In this document: positions 4,688-5,351 of the stretch, one piece after another
Position numbering within the stretch: position 1 is the stretch's first letter
Layout: each line of letters opens with the position of its first letter
From: Actinomycetota bacterium
GTDB lineage: Bacteria; Actinomycetota; Actinomycetes; Mycobacteriales; Mycobacteriaceae
Length of the DNA stretch: 5,351 nt
Direction: 5' to 3'
Assembly: GCA_005789055.1 (NCBI GenBank)
Contig: SYAA01000037.1
Span: 1-5,351 of the forward strand
Program-made: the position numbers and the translations under genes
Notes under the pieces: model-generated
Databases searched by the model: none
What the model saw: the letters and a program-made list of their open reading frames with translations, nothing else
What the model was told of the DNA's origin: nothing

Positions 4688-5351
4688 CGACCACCCCCGA
4701 GGTTGCAACCCCCGAGGTTGCAACCCCCGAGGTTGCAACACTGAGCCAGGAAGAGACGATCGCGTCGCTGGGCCATTACGGCTACGGATGGTCGGACTCC
4801 GACGTCGCCGGCGCCAGCGCTCGGCGCGGCATCTCCGAAGCCGTCGTGCGCGACATCTCGGCGAAGAAGAGCGAGCCGGAGTGGATGCTCGACGTCCGAC
4901 TTAAGGCGCTGCGGACGTTTTACAAGAAGCCGATGCCGAACTGGGGTTCGAACCTCGAGGGCATCGACTTCGACAACATCAAGTACTTCGTTCGGTCCAG
5001 CGAGAAGCAGGCGGCCACCTGGGACGACCTTCCCGAGGACATCAAGAACACCTATGACCGCCTCGGCATCCCGGAAGCCGAGAAGCAGCGACTGGTGTCG
5101 GGTGTGGCGGCTCAGTACGAATCCGAAGTTGTCTACCACTCGATCCGCGAAGACCTTGAAGCCCAAGGCGTTATCTTCCTCGACACCGACACCGCACTCA
5201 AGGAACATCCGGAGATCTTCAAGCAGTACTTCGGCACGGTGATCCCGGCCGGGGACAACAAGTTCTCCGCACTCAACACCGCAGTATGGTCAGGTGGGTC
5301 GTTCATCTATGTGCCGCCCGGTGTGCACGTTGACATTCCGCTGCAGGCCTA
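4684..5351 (+). CDS. sufB: Fe-S cluster assembly scaffold protein SufB, N-terminal 222 residues (runs off right edge)
   Basis: SufB is the scaffold of the cytoplasmic SufBCD complex, on which nascent Fe-S clusters are built; SUF is the main Fe-S assembly system of mycobacteria. The ATG overlaps the sufR stop (ATGA) and has an AAGGAG ribosome site. Residues 4–18 are three TPEVA repeats. From residue 20 the protein follows mycobacterial SufB closely: SQEETIASLGHYGYGW (21–36), SAKKSEPEWMLDVRLKALR (59–77), the NWGSNLEGIDFDNIKYFVR region (86–104), and the start of the conserved beta-helix core, NTAVWSGGSFIYVPPGVHVD (198–217). The reading frame is intact to the window edge, about 45% of a normal SufB. 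The active-site cysteine region, and any intein such as the one in M. tuberculosis SufB, would lie beyond the edge and cannot be judged. It is co-transcribed with sufR; sufD, sufC and sufS are expected downstream. Confidence 0.95.
   Translation, partial: MTTTPEVATPEVATPEVATLSQEETIASLGHYGYGWSDSDVAGASARRGISEAVVRDISAKKSEPEWMLDVRLKALRTFYKKPMPNWGSNLEGIDFDNIKYFVRSSEKQAATWDDLPEDIKNTYDRLGIPEAEKQRLVSGVAAQYESEVVYHSIREDLEAQGVIFLDTDTALKEHPEIFKQYFGTVIPAGDNKFSALNTAVWSGGSFIYVPPGVHVDIPLQA
4693..4737 (+). repeat. Three perfect 15-bp tandem repeats at the sufB 5' end
   Basis: ACCCCCGAGGTTGCA is repeated three times without a mismatch (4693–4707, 4708–4722, 4723–4737), starting at codon 4 of sufB. It encodes TPEVA three times in the flexible leader before the conserved protein begins. 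The unit is a multiple of three, so copy number can change without a frameshift. Identical third codon positions argue for recent slippage amplification rather than selection for the peptide alone. Confidence 0.95.

Noticed and set aside
4693..4737. CRISPR-like array
   Set aside because: The copies are directly adjacent without spacers and in frame with sufB: a coding tandem repeat, not a CRISPR array.
4567..5208. Minus-strand open frame of 213 codons opposite sufR end and sufB
   Set aside because: It is a shadow of sufB; its G-G-C-N-L repeats are simply the complement of the TPEVA-encoding repeat.

Overview
The window is high-GC actinobacterial DNA, almost certainly from a mycobacterium (Mycobacterium or Mycolicibacterium). 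The gene order ctaA – ABC permease – ABC ATPase – mptB (all minus strand), then sufR – sufB (plus strand), is that of the M. tuberculosis Rv1456c–Rv1461 locus, and the proteins read as typical mycobacterial orthologues. GTG starts, short overlapping junctions and signs of leaderless transcription fit this. The species cannot be fixed from the sequence alone. The locus is conserved core genome, with no mobile element, CRISPR array, RNA gene or sign of recent transfer.

Left arm (1–3849, minus strand, transcribed right to left). A tightly packed four-gene unit starts with mptB, a polytopic GT-C mannosyltransferase of lipomannan synthesis. It continues with the ATPase and permease of a DrrAB-type ABC exporter of unknown substrate, then the N-terminal 135 codons of the heme A synthase CtaA, which runs off the left edge. 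Each stop overlaps the next start (GTGA, ATGA, TGATG), so the four genes are probably co-transcribed and translationally coupled.

Centre (3850–3940). A 91-bp divergent intergenic region holds the mptB promoter (TAGAGT -10, seven bases before its GTG) and the suf control region. The latter contains a perfect inverted repeat, TCACA-N7-TGTGA, which includes the sequence ACACT-N5-TGTGA described for SufR binding in M. tuberculosis. Its right arm lies on the likely GTG start codon of sufR, so repressor, transcription start and translation start appear to coincide.

Right arm (3941–5351, plus strand). sufR encodes an iron-sulfur-sensing winged-helix repressor. It overlaps sufB by ATGA behind a good Shine-Dalgarno sequence. 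sufB is the first SUF scaffold gene and is cut by the right edge after codon 222. The expected logic is autoregulation: SufR represses its own operon according to Fe-S or nitric oxide status, and sufB and downstream genes build clusters.

The most notable local details are two perfect in-frame 15-bp tandem repeats (three copies at the SufB N-terminus, two in an MptB loop), the operator over the sufR start codon, and an Asn where heme A synthases usually have a His in CtaA. I saw no previously undescribed system. The unusual association is of mannan synthesis, an orphan exporter and heme A synthesis in one coupled operon, back to back with Fe-S assembly.
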